This document shows, piece after piece, positions 16,240 through 22,826 of a stretch of 22,826 bases of DNA. The translations under genes were made by a program, and so were the position numbers. Numbering within the stretch: the stretch's first letter is position 1; each line of letters opens with the position of its first letter. Origin of the DNA: Clostridiaceae bacterium (GTDB lineage: Bacteria > Bacillota > Clostridia > Saccharofermentanales > UBA5734); contig JAAYPL010000099.1 of assembly GCA_012519875.1 (NCBI GenBank), forward strand, positions 1 to 22,826, read 5' to 3'. The notes beneath the pieces are model-generated. The model did not search any database. It was not told where the DNA came from and saw only the letters and a list, made by a program, of their open reading frames with translations.

Positions 16240-16268
16240 ATTTTACACCAATATGACAAGGGGTACAA
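16240..16268 (-). promoter_or_regulatory. candidate ftsZ promoter
   Basis: On the minus strand TTGTAC (16268-16263) and TAAAAT (16245-16240) are separated by 17 nt, within the 226-nt gap between sbp and the chosen ftsZ start. Apart from this promoter, a leader hairpin and AT-rich sequence, the gap holds no gene. The -35 matches the consensus at only three positions, so support is moderate. Confidence 0.45.
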
Positions 16269-16351
16269 CAACATTTAGTATTAAATTAAAAATTGGTTAC
16301 AATATCTAGTGAAAAACCGCCTTGACACACACATTTAAAGAAACAGCGGCA

Positions 16352-16732
16352 TCAGCCGTCGGGTTCATCGTTGACCGATGATTTGGCCCGACCGCGCCTT
16401 TTATCGTAGCGTTCCAGCATCAAACGGCGAATGATTGAAAAATTAATGAAGATCCGGTTGCCGAAGGCAAAAATAGCCGCCAGGCTCAAATTGAGATCCA
16501 GCTGATCGCCCAGCGCCGTCAACGCGACGGCAATGGCACTGTTGCCGATAAAACCGGTAATAAACAGGCGAAAGTTAAATTTATTTTGCAGATTGGCGGT
16601 CAAGGCTCCGATTACCGAATCAATCGCCGCCAGAATGCCCACCGCCACATACGAAGAATAGGCTGCGGGAATATCAAAATTCCAGAGCAATCCGATTATC
16701 AGGCCGATTATCAGGCCGATCAAAGCTATCAT
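16352..16732 (-). CDS. sbp: small basic membrane protein Sbp (DUF1290 family)
   Basis: Conserved small membrane protein found between ftsQ/divIB and ftsZ genes in many Gram-positives; its biochemical role is not established. The 126-residue product has about three membrane segments (about 2-17, 27-50, 57-75) with a further hydrophobic stretch to about 100, then a basic tail (RRLMLERYDKRRGRAK). ATG at 16732 has GAGGAGGAG 7 nt upstream, overlapping the ftsQ stop codon, so translation is coupled. The start encodes LIIGLIIGL from a tandem 12-bp DNA repeat (GATTATCAGGCC twice). Confidence 0.9.
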   Translation of the reverse strand: MIALIGLIIGLIIGLLWNFDIPAAYSSYVAVGILAAIDSVIGALTANLQNKFNFRLFITGFIGNSAIAVALTALGDQLDLNLSLAAIFAFGNRIFINFSIIRRLMLERYDKRRGRAKSSVNDEPDG

Positions 16733-16746
16733 GACTCAGCTCCTCC

Positions 16747-17547
16747 TCAATCTGGTATAAATGTGCGCCGGGTTCCGGTCAGGTCAAGGACACCTTTACC
16801 TCGGTTGTCCAGTGCGCCCTGGGAAATTGCGAAACGCAGCCACAGCATATCCTCCCGGAGATCCGGGCCGATCTCGACAGCAACATGCAACTCATCCCTG
16901 CTTTCCGGCAAAACAAGAGCCATGTAAAGATTGCGTCCTCCAACCGGCAAGATCGTGCGGATGGTCGGCAGCAGCTTAAGATCCGTACGTTCGTCCTTGT
17001 CCGCATCAATTATAGCACCCATCAAGGAGATTGCACTATTCAGAACCGCAGGGACATCAACACTGACAGCCTGTCCGAGTGCCATGGAGGTCACCTTGAG
17101 TCCGTTGATCACCGGAATACCCAATGGCGGAGTCGGCAGAATGTTGATCAGGTAACCTGATTTATCAATAACGGCACACCCGTCCGGCACAAGCAAGTAG
17201 GCCACTTCCACCCGCTCCTCGATGTCGATGATGATTTTTTGCGGGAAATCCATCCGGACAACCGCCGTGCGAATGGAAGGATAAGCCGCTTTCAAATTAT
17301 TCTCGGCAAAGGCATAGCGCAGCTGCAGAATGTGGGTCGGCGACCCGCCCAGACCCTTGAGTAAATGCTGGTCGAGAACCAAGCCGCTCACCGCTTTGAT
17401 ACCGGTCTCATCCAAGGCCCGCAGGCCGCGTACTTCTATTTCACCAAGATGAAAAACAGGTAAAAGCCAGACAAGCAGCGCCAAAGTCGCTAAAAGCAGA
17501 ATCGTGACCAGAATCCCCGGCCAATGTCGAGAGCCTGTCGACTTCAC
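16747..17547 (-). CDS. ftsQ: cell division protein FtsQ/DivIB
   Basis: Bitopic divisome protein that links FtsL/FtsB-type and septal synthase proteins outside the membrane. The 266-residue product has a short cytoplasmic N terminus, one TM (about 11-31), and a POTRA-like domain (about 32-105: FHLGEIEVRGLRALDETGI, then FPQKIIIDIEERVEVAYL) followed by the beta domain. Sequence conservation is low, as usual for this family; position between murG and sbp supports the call. The start is GTG at 17547, overlapping the murG stop (GTGA) with GAGG 7 nt upstream. Confidence 0.9.
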   Translation of the reverse strand: MKSTGSRHWPGILVTILLLATLALLVWLLPVFHLGEIEVRGLRALDETGIKAVSGLVLDQHLLKGLGGSPTHILQLRYAFAENNLKAAYPSIRTAVVRMDFPQKIIIDIEERVEVAYLLVPDGCAVIDKSGYLINILPTPPLGIPVINGLKVTSMALGQAVSVDVPAVLNSAISLMGAIIDADKDERTDLKLLPTIRTILPVGGRNLYMALVLPESRDELHVAVEIGPDLREDMLWLRFAISQGALDNRGKGVLDLTGTRRTFIPD

Positions 17548-18668
17548 ATCATGACCTCATATAATTTCTGACAGATCGCTCGCGCCGCATCCGGCCGGGC
17601 CAATTTTGCGGCCGCCCTCCCCATCCGCTCCAATCCCACGGGATCATTGAGCAGCTGCGGGAGCATGTTATTGAGGTAACCGGCGGACATTTCCGAATCG
17701 GGACAAAGAATGGAGGCCCCGGCATCGGCCAGCGCACGTGCGTTAAACGTTTGATGGTCACCGGCAGCGTAGGGGTATGGCACCAAGATCGAAGGACGGC
17801 CCAATGCCGCCAGTTCGGCGCAGGTCATGGCCCCGGAACGGCTGACAACCAGATCCGCCGCAGCCATCAGCAAATCCAAATCATGAATATACTCGCGAAC
17901 ATCAAGCCATGTCTTGCCCGCCGCCTGGTGAGAAATATCTGAATATTGGCGATGGCCGGCAGCTAAAACGACCAGTAGGTTTGATCCGTATTTCGACCAG
18001 AAATCCGGATCAGGATCAAAGGCCAAGACGGCTTGATTGATCGTACGGGAACCAAGACTGCCGCCTATCATCAGCACAAGATTTGTTTTGCCTGTAATGG
18101 CCAAACCTTGCTCAGCCAAGCGTGAACGGGCCTGATCTCGTGTAAGAGCAAAATAACTGCCGCGAACCGGATTCCCGGTCAGAAAAACCGGCGTTCCGGC
18201 AGGGAATCTTGTTTCTGTTCCCGGAAAACTGATGCAAACAGCCTGGCTTTTTCTGGCCATCAGGCGATTGGACCGGCCGGGGAAGGCATTCTGCTCATGG
18301 AGAATAACCGGTATGCGCAGGCCGGCAGCCGCTGCGATAACCGGACTGCAAACGTAGCCACCGGTTCCGATTACCGCGTTTGGTTGAAATTCAAACAGAA
18401 TTCTTCGGCACTGACGACGACCGGCCCAAAAATCGGCCGCGGCACGAAATAAGGCCGGCGACGGCTTGCTTGGCAGGCCGCTGGCGCGGATGGTTGTCAG
18501 GGAATAACCGGCACGAGGAACCAAAATGCTTTCCAAACCCCGTTCGGTTCCGCAAAAGCGGATTTCGGCATCAGGATGATCCGCGCAAATCTGGTCGGCT
18601 ATAGCAAGAGCCGGTGTAATATGGCCACTGGTGCCGCCGCCCGCCAACAAGAAGCGCAGCCCGGTCAT
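17544..18668 (-). CDS. murG: UDP-GlcNAc:undecaprenyl-PP-MurNAc-pentapeptide GlcNAc transferase
   Basis: Peripheral inner-face glycosyltransferase converting lipid I to lipid II. The 374-residue product has the glycine-rich GGGTSGHITPA (10-20), HEQN (124-127), IGGSLGSRTIN (201-211), the donor-binding SRSGAMTCAELAALG (276-290) and PYPYAAGDHQTFNA (297-310). ATG at 18668 overlaps the ftsW stop as ATGA, with only a weak binding site, implying coupling. It overlaps ftsQ by four bases. Confidence 0.97.
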   Translation of the reverse strand: MTGLRFLLAGGGTSGHITPALAIADQICADHPDAEIRFCGTERGLESILVPRAGYSLTTIRASGLPSKPSPALFRAAADFWAGRRQCRRILFEFQPNAVIGTGGYVCSPVIAAAAGLRIPVILHEQNAFPGRSNRLMARKSQAVCISFPGTETRFPAGTPVFLTGNPVRGSYFALTRDQARSRLAEQGLAITGKTNLVLMIGGSLGSRTINQAVLAFDPDPDFWSKYGSNLLVVLAAGHRQYSDISHQAAGKTWLDVREYIHDLDLLMAAADLVVSRSGAMTCAELAALGRPSILVPYPYAAGDHQTFNARALADAGASILCPDSEMSAGYLNNMLPQLLNDPVGLERMGRAAAKLARPDAARAICQKLYEVMM

Positions 18669-20011
18669 GGTCGATCACCACGTTGGCCTGTCGCCGACGG
18701 CGAGCGGTCCGCAAGCTCGTGACCCCGCAAGCCCTCGGTTTTGGAAACAGCCAAAATAAATCCGATGGCGATCAGGAAAAAGAGATTGGAAGTACCACCG
18801 TAACTGAATAAAGGCAGTGAAATTCCTGTCGCCGGTATGGTCTTGGTTGCGACAGCCATATTAAGAAAGGCCTGAATGCTGATCAGCATGGTATAACCCC
18901 CGGCCAAAACAGCTCCAAAAGCATTGGGAGCACGATACGTAATACCGACCCCGATCAGCAAAAACAGCACAAACAAAAGGATTACCGATAAGGTCCCGAT
19001 AAAACCCAGTTCTTCGCCGATCACCGCAAAAATAAAATCATTGTAGGGTTCAGGCAGATAATTATATTTTTGCCGTCCCGAGCCCAGACCCAACCCGGAT
19101 AAACCGCCTGATCCGATAGCGATGACCGACTGGTCAATCTGGTAGGTATCATCGGCTGAAGCGGATTCCGGATTTAGGAAGGTGTTCAGGCGCCTTTCGA
19201 CATGGGCGAAGTTCTGCCCGATCGTTTCTTCCAGGCCGTCGGATTTGAGAGCAGGAAGGGCGACACTGGCCAGCAGAGCAATAATGACCAGGATCAATAT
19301 CATTTGGGTGATGGCACTGAGCCAGGAACGCAAACGAATACCCGAGGCCAAGAACATCGCCAGCATGACAAAACCAAGAATAAGCGTGGCGGACAGGTGT
19401 GGCTGCCAGAGGATCAGGCCCAGCCAGAGCGAGAAAGCCAAGAATGGAAAAAGAATATCGATCCAGCCGTCAGCCAGAAATTGAACCAGCTTTGCTTTAA
19501 ATCGACACTTGCCTTTTGTCCGGCGCCGCCGCACCATGGAGACATATCCGGCAAAGCAAAAAACCATGGCCAATTTGGCCAGTTCCGAAGGTTGAAAGGT
19601 TCCGAAAACAGGAACCCGAATCCAGCGGCGGGCGCTATTGATCACAACACCAAAGAACTTGACATAAACCAACAGACCCGACGTGATCAAATAAAGAATC
19701 ACGGACATCCAGAAATGATCAAAGAGCTTAAGCGGGATGGCAATACCCAGTATCAGGGCGGCCGCCAAGCCCATAGCGGTGATGCCGGCTTGTCGAAAGA
19801 CGACATACATGGCATCCCCCTCTTGGTCAAAGGAACCGCTCATGCTGGCGCTGAACAGCATGATCAAGCCGAAGCAGGCCATGATCAGCATAACAATCAG
19901 CAATCCTCCGTGGATTCGACGCGGCGAGGGCAGCCAGGAGATGGAGTCAGCCACACGGCGCACATCGCGGTTGCGATAGGCAGCGGATTCCATGAATTGT
20001 TCACGTCTCAT
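18665..20011 (-). CDS. ftsW: SEDS-family peptidoglycan glycosyltransferase FtsW/SpoVE
   Basis: Polytopic septal peptidoglycan polymerase that uses lipid II. The 448-residue product has about ten membrane segments beginning near residue 35. Family blocks are NSARRWI (125-131), FQPSELAKLA (139-148), WQPHLSAT (202-209), the GLSGLGLGSGRQKYNYLPEP stretch (303-322) and NDFIFAVIGEELG (324-336), then GISLPLFSYGGTSNL (396-410). The open frame reaches 20056, overlapping mraY, but ATG at 20011 with GGAGGAGAGG upstream is preferred. RodA is a less likely identity given the dcw context; SpoVE cannot be excluded by sequence. No murD lies between mraY and this gene. Confidence 0.93.
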   Translation of the reverse strand: MRREQFMESAAYRNRDVRRVADSISWLPSPRRIHGGLLIVMLIMACFGLIMLFSASMSGSFDQEGDAMYVVFRQAGITAMGLAAALILGIAIPLKLFDHFWMSVILYLITSGLLVYVKFFGVVINSARRWIRVPVFGTFQPSELAKLAMVFCFAGYVSMVRRRRTKGKCRFKAKLVQFLADGWIDILFPFLAFSLWLGLILWQPHLSATLILGFVMLAMFLASGIRLRSWLSAITQMILILVIIALLASVALPALKSDGLEETIGQNFAHVERRLNTFLNPESASADDTYQIDQSVIAIGSGGLSGLGLGSGRQKYNYLPEPYNDFIFAVIGEELGFIGTLSVILLFVLFLLIGVGITYRAPNAFGAVLAGGYTMLISIQAFLNMAVATKTIPATGISLPLFSYGGTSNLFFLIAIGFILAVSKTEGLRGHELADRSPSATGQRGDRP

Positions 20012-20045
20012 CGTACACCTCTCCTCCGTGGCGATATAACAACAA

Positions 20046-21035
20046 TTAAAGCACAAGCAGGCCGATCAGGCCACCGGCCAGACCGACCAGGCTGAAGACC
20101 AGCACGATTTTGTTTTCCGACCAGCCGCCCAGTTCATAATGGTGGTGAATGGGCGACATGCGGAAGATTCTCTTCCCGCCTGTTTTCTTAAAATAAGCAA
20201 CCTGGATCATGACCGAAAATGCCTCTGCAATATAAACAATGCCAACCGATAACAGGATCCAAGGGATTCCCAGCAACAGCGCGATACCGGCCACTCCGGC
20301 ACCGAGAGCCTGTGAACCGGTGTCACCCATAAACACCTTGGCCGGATAACGATTGAAAACCAAAAAGCCAAGGCATCCTCCAAACATGGCCGCGGCCAGC
20401 CAGCCGGCGGGACGGGCCTGATTTAACGATGATTGCAACAACAGTGCAGCTCCGGCCAATGCAGCAGAGCTGACAGCGGTCACGGACGACGCCAGGCCGT
20501 CAACGCCATCGGTCAAGTTGACGGCATTGCTGATGAAAAACAGATAGAGAACCACCAGCAGGCCAAAGGGGATTTTTACCCAGCCGGCAATCAGCAATTG
20601 CCGTCCGCTGAATGGAACCAGCAAGAAAGGTTCTTCCTGAGAAAAATAAAGGTAATAGACCGTAAACAGGATTGAAAAAACACCCAGCAAAAGTGTTTTT
20701 TGTCCCATGGAAAGACCTTTTTTACTGATGCGAACCTTGATGTAATCATCCAGAAAACCCACCAGCGCAAAAAGCAGCATCAGAAGAATCAGAACCACCA
20801 GATTGCCGAGCCGCCGGTCAAGAATCAAGGCGATAATCGCCAGCAGAACCAGCGGCAACAGAAAGAACAAACCGCCGAAAGTCGGTGTCCCGCTCTTCTT
20901 AAAATGGCTTTCCGGCCCATCGTCACGAACCCGTTGACCGACGTTAAGCTTGTGCAGCAAAGGCAGGCCTGCCCGGCCGCAGATAACGGTTAAAACAGTC
21001 ATGCCAATGGCGACGGCAAGAAGTTCAAATATCAT
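20046..21035 (-). CDS. mraY: phospho-MurNAc-pentapeptide transferase (lipid I synthase)
   Basis: Integral membrane enzyme joining phospho-MurNAc-pentapeptide to undecaprenyl phosphate. The 329-residue product, with about ten membrane segments, shows the catalytic DD in FLDDYIK (96-97), NLTDGVDGLA (173-182), MGDTGS (236-241) and the nucleotide-binding PIHHHYEL (295-302). ATG at 21035 has GGAG about 11 nt upstream and overlaps the murF end by 11 nt; an open extension to 21131 lies wholly inside murF and is rejected. ftsW follows after 34 nt. Confidence 0.96.
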   Translation of the reverse strand: MIFELLAVAIGMTVLTVICGRAGLPLLHKLNVGQRVRDDGPESHFKKSGTPTFGGLFFLLPLVLLAIIALILDRRLGNLVVLILLMLLFALVGFLDDYIKVRISKKGLSMGQKTLLLGVFSILFTVYYLYFSQEEPFLLVPFSGRQLLIAGWVKIPFGLLVVLYLFFISNAVNLTDGVDGLASSVTAVSSAALAGAALLLQSSLNQARPAGWLAAAMFGGCLGFLVFNRYPAKVFMGDTGSQALGAGVAGIALLLGIPWILLSVGIVYIAEAFSVMIQVAYFKKTGGKRIFRMSPIHHHYELGGWSENKIVLVFSLVGLAGGLIGLLVL

Positions 21036-22506
21036 GGTTGGTGGTTCTCCGTTTTTCCAAATTCTCAAGTATTTTCGCGGTGACCTGCTCCATGGTAAAG
21101 CCGCGCGACCCTTTGACCAGTACACAATCACCGGAACGTATCTCGTCGGATATTGCCTTGGCCAGATCCATTGTATCCGGAAAGACCATGCAGGTCATGT
21201 CCGGCTTGAGCTCGCGACTTCCGGCCGCAACATCCGATGCATGCGACCCGGTCAGATAGAGGGCGGAAAAGCCCAAATGTGCGGCCTGCCTTCCCAACTC
21301 ACGATGAGCCGGCGCCGAAAACTCGCCCAGTTCCAACATGCCGCCCAAAGCCGCTATCATCCTTCGTCCTTCAGCCAGTTCGGCCAAGGTTTGCAAGGCC
21401 GCCTGCATGGATTCGGGACTGGCATTGTACGAGTCATCCATGATCAGGACACCGTTGGCTTCGATCAAGCGCTGACGGTTGCCGGTTTGCTCGTAGGCCG
21501 CTGCGTCGGCTGCGGCAATTGCCGGCGGGATGTCCATATCCCACGCGCAGGCCAAGCCAAAGAGCATGTTAAGCACGTGGTGATGACCCGGGAAGGGCAA
21601 ATGCACGCACGCTTGACCGCATGCTTGGCCGGCTTGAAAAATACCAACCGAAAAGTCAACACATCCGGCGGTGGCACAAACATCTGTCGCACCGACCGTA
21701 AAAGCCGCGTCGGTTGACATGCTCCGGGCAAGATCCAAGTCGGCGGTAACCCAGGCCAACCGAAAACTTCCCGGTTGGTGCACGCCCCAATTGCGAAGCA
21801 ACGGATCATCGGCATTCAAGATCAGCAGGCCACCCGGCCGCAAGCCCTCAATGAGCTCGGTCTTGGCGGATAAAATGGCTTCCCGGCTGCCCAACCGGCC
21901 GATGTGCGAAAAACCGACATTGGTGATCATGGCCGCATCGGGTCGGGCCAGCTGACTGAGCAAACGGATCTCGCCCGGTGCCCGCATGCCCATCTCAAGA
22001 ATGATCGCCCGATGACTTGGCTCTGCTTGAAGCAATGTGAGCGGTAAACCAATTTCATTGTTCAGGTTGCCGCTGGTCAGATGAACCGGCATGGTTCCAC
22101 CAAGACAGGCCGCCACCATCTGACGGGTAGATGTCTTACCTACGCTGCCTGTAATCGCCACGACGCGACCGGGCAAGGTCAGGCGGTAGCCGGCGGCAAT
22201 AGCCTGCAAAGCCTGCAATGTATCCTCCACCAAAACCACCGGCCCCGTGAATACCGTCATCTCAGGAAGTTCAAGATTGCTTCCCCTTGCAACAACCAAA
22301 CCGGCAGCTCCTTCAAGGATGGCCTTCCCAAGGAAATCATGCCCGTCAAATCTAGGGACGCGCAAAGCGATAAAGAGGCTGCCCGGAACAAGTTCCCGTG
22401 TGTCCGTACAGACACCGGCAAAACTTAAGTCGGCGGCCGGTTTTTTTTCATCAGTCAAAACGCCTCCGGTCCATTGTATGATTTCACTTAAACTATACTT
22501 GGCCAT
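21025..22506 (-). CDS. murF: UDP-MurNAc-tripeptide:D-Ala-D-Ala ligase
   Basis: Cytoplasmic ATP-dependent Mur ligase adding D-Ala-D-Ala to complete the pentapeptide. The 493-residue product has the P-loop TGSVGKTS (119-126), LEMGMRAPGEI (170-180), ITNVGFSHIGRLGS (194-207), and the MurF-specific DDSYNASPESMQAAL (357-371). VKGSRGFTMEQV (464-475) closes the C-terminal domain. ATG at 22506 gives the normal MurF N terminus (MAKYSLSEIIQWTGG), 28 nt after the murE stop; the binding site is weak. An open extension to 22614 overlaps murE and is rejected. Confidence 0.96.
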   Translation of the reverse strand: MAKYSLSEIIQWTGGVLTDEKKPAADLSFAGVCTDTRELVPGSLFIALRVPRFDGHDFLGKAILEGAAGLVVARGSNLELPEMTVFTGPVVLVEDTLQALQAIAAGYRLTLPGRVVAITGSVGKTSTRQMVAACLGGTMPVHLTSGNLNNEIGLPLTLLQAEPSHRAIILEMGMRAPGEIRLLSQLARPDAAMITNVGFSHIGRLGSREAILSAKTELIEGLRPGGLLILNADDPLLRNWGVHQPGSFRLAWVTADLDLARSMSTDAAFTVGATDVCATAGCVDFSVGIFQAGQACGQACVHLPFPGHHHVLNMLFGLACAWDMDIPPAIAAADAAAYEQTGNRQRLIEANGVLIMDDSYNASPESMQAALQTLAELAEGRRMIAALGGMLELGEFSAPAHRELGRQAAHLGFSALYLTGSHASDVAAGSRELKPDMTCMVFPDTMDLAKAISDEIRSGDCVLVKGSRGFTMEQVTAKILENLEKRRTTNHDI

Positions 22507-22534
22507 CGGTTTCCGGTTCCAGCGCCGCAATTGC

Positions 22535-22826
22535 CTAGGCAGCCGTCTCGGCATCATCAAAATGAATGGTTCGGTCTTTAAATATCTGGTAGTTCTCGTG
22601 CCCTTTGCCGGCAATGATGATCATATCGCCGGGCTGCGCCATGCCAACCGACCGAAAGATGGCTTCCCGGCGATCGGGAATGACCACATATTGGCCGCCG
22701 GTCGGGTTGAGACCGATCAGGATATCATCAATAATCGCCAAAGGCTCCTCCGTGCGCGGATTGTCAGAGGTAATAACAGTCAAATCCGCTAATCGACCGG
22801 CGACCTCCCCCATTTCAAAACGCCGC
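22535..22826 (-). CDS. murE: UDP-MurNAc-tripeptide synthetase, C-terminal end (runs off the right edge)
   Basis: Mur ligase adding the third amino acid of the stem peptide. Only the last 96 or so residues are present. They carry the family blocks RRFEMGEVAGRLADLTVIT, SDNPRTEEPLAIIDDI and MIIIAGKGHENYQI. The DNPR motif is typical of enzymes that add meso-diaminopimelate rather than lysine, so an mDAP wall is inferred. The stop is TAG at 22535-22537, followed 28 nt later by murF. Confidence 0.92.
   Translation of the reverse strand, partial: RRFEMGEVAGRLADLTVITSDNPRTEEPLAIIDDILIGLNPTGGQYVVIPDRREAIFRSVGMAQPGDMIIIAGKGHENYQIFKDRTIHFDDAETAA

Noticed and set aside
16331..16367. Possible terminator after sbp
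   Set aside because: Only a 4-bp CGGC/GCCG stem with scattered Ts is found; too weak to call.
16681..16720. Tandem repeat GATTATCAGGCC at the start of sbp
   Set aside because: Two copies encoding LIIGLIIGL in a transmembrane helix; explained by coding for a repetitive hydrophobic segment, with no sign of a regulatory or mobile repeat.
19202..20095. 297-codon open frame on the plus strand
   Set aside because: Antisense to ftsW; the product is a Gln/Asp/His-rich shadow of hydrophobic codons, a usual artefact opposite membrane protein genes.

Overview
The window comes from the chromosome of a low-to-mid G+C Gram-positive bacterium, most likely a member of the Clostridia (Bacillota). The clues are a small basic membrane protein (Sbp, DUF1290) between ftsQ and ftsZ, NrdR directly after FtsZ, a clostridial-type coiled-coil protein directly after coaD, strong GGAGG-type ribosome binding sites with several TTG/GTG starts, and a MurE carrying the DNPR motif of meso-diaminopimelate-type walls. 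Base composition looks close to half G+C by eye. The genus cannot be fixed from the sequence.

Twenty of the 21 genes lie on the minus strand, so transcription runs from high to low coordinates. Right part (22826 to about 14700): a compact division and cell wall (dcw) cluster, murE(partial)-murF-mraY-ftsW-murG-ftsQ-sbp-ftsZ. Most genes overlap or nearly touch; ftsZ has a 169-nt leader with its own candidate promoter. The usual murD, murC, murB and ftsA are not interleaved. Middle part (14678 to 6196): nrdR, an OmpR-family response regulator and its histidine kinase, an HtrA-like membrane protein lacking two of three catalytic triad residues, then nth, recG, rsmD, coaD and a coiled-coil protein. 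The run ends at a strong bidirectional hairpin terminator (6134-6168) shared with the one plus-strand gene, ilvE (5052-6122). Left part (4909 to 1): uvrB, a phosphohexomutase (pgcA type) with its own promoter, and the 5' third of dnaE, translationally coupled to the phosphohexomutase gene.

The enzymes are housekeeping: lipid II synthesis and export (MurE, MurF, MraY, MurG, FtsW), the Z ring (FtsZ, FtsQ), DNA repair and replication (UvrB, RecG, Nth, DnaE), coenzyme A synthesis, 16S rRNA methylation and branched-chain amino acid transamination. The unusual part is the signalling module at 10540-14188. The response regulator is broken by one extra base in a C7 run inside its DNA-binding domain. 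The neighbouring HtrA-like protein looks catalytically dead. Between them lies a promoter with three 6-bp direct repeats at an exact 11-bp period, the typical layout of an OmpR/PhoP/WalR-class binding site. Together this suggests a two-component system controlling a pseudoprotease envelope sensor and the repair genes behind it. The frameshift must first be separated from a sequencing error. I saw no mobile elements, CRISPR arrays, tRNA or rRNA genes.
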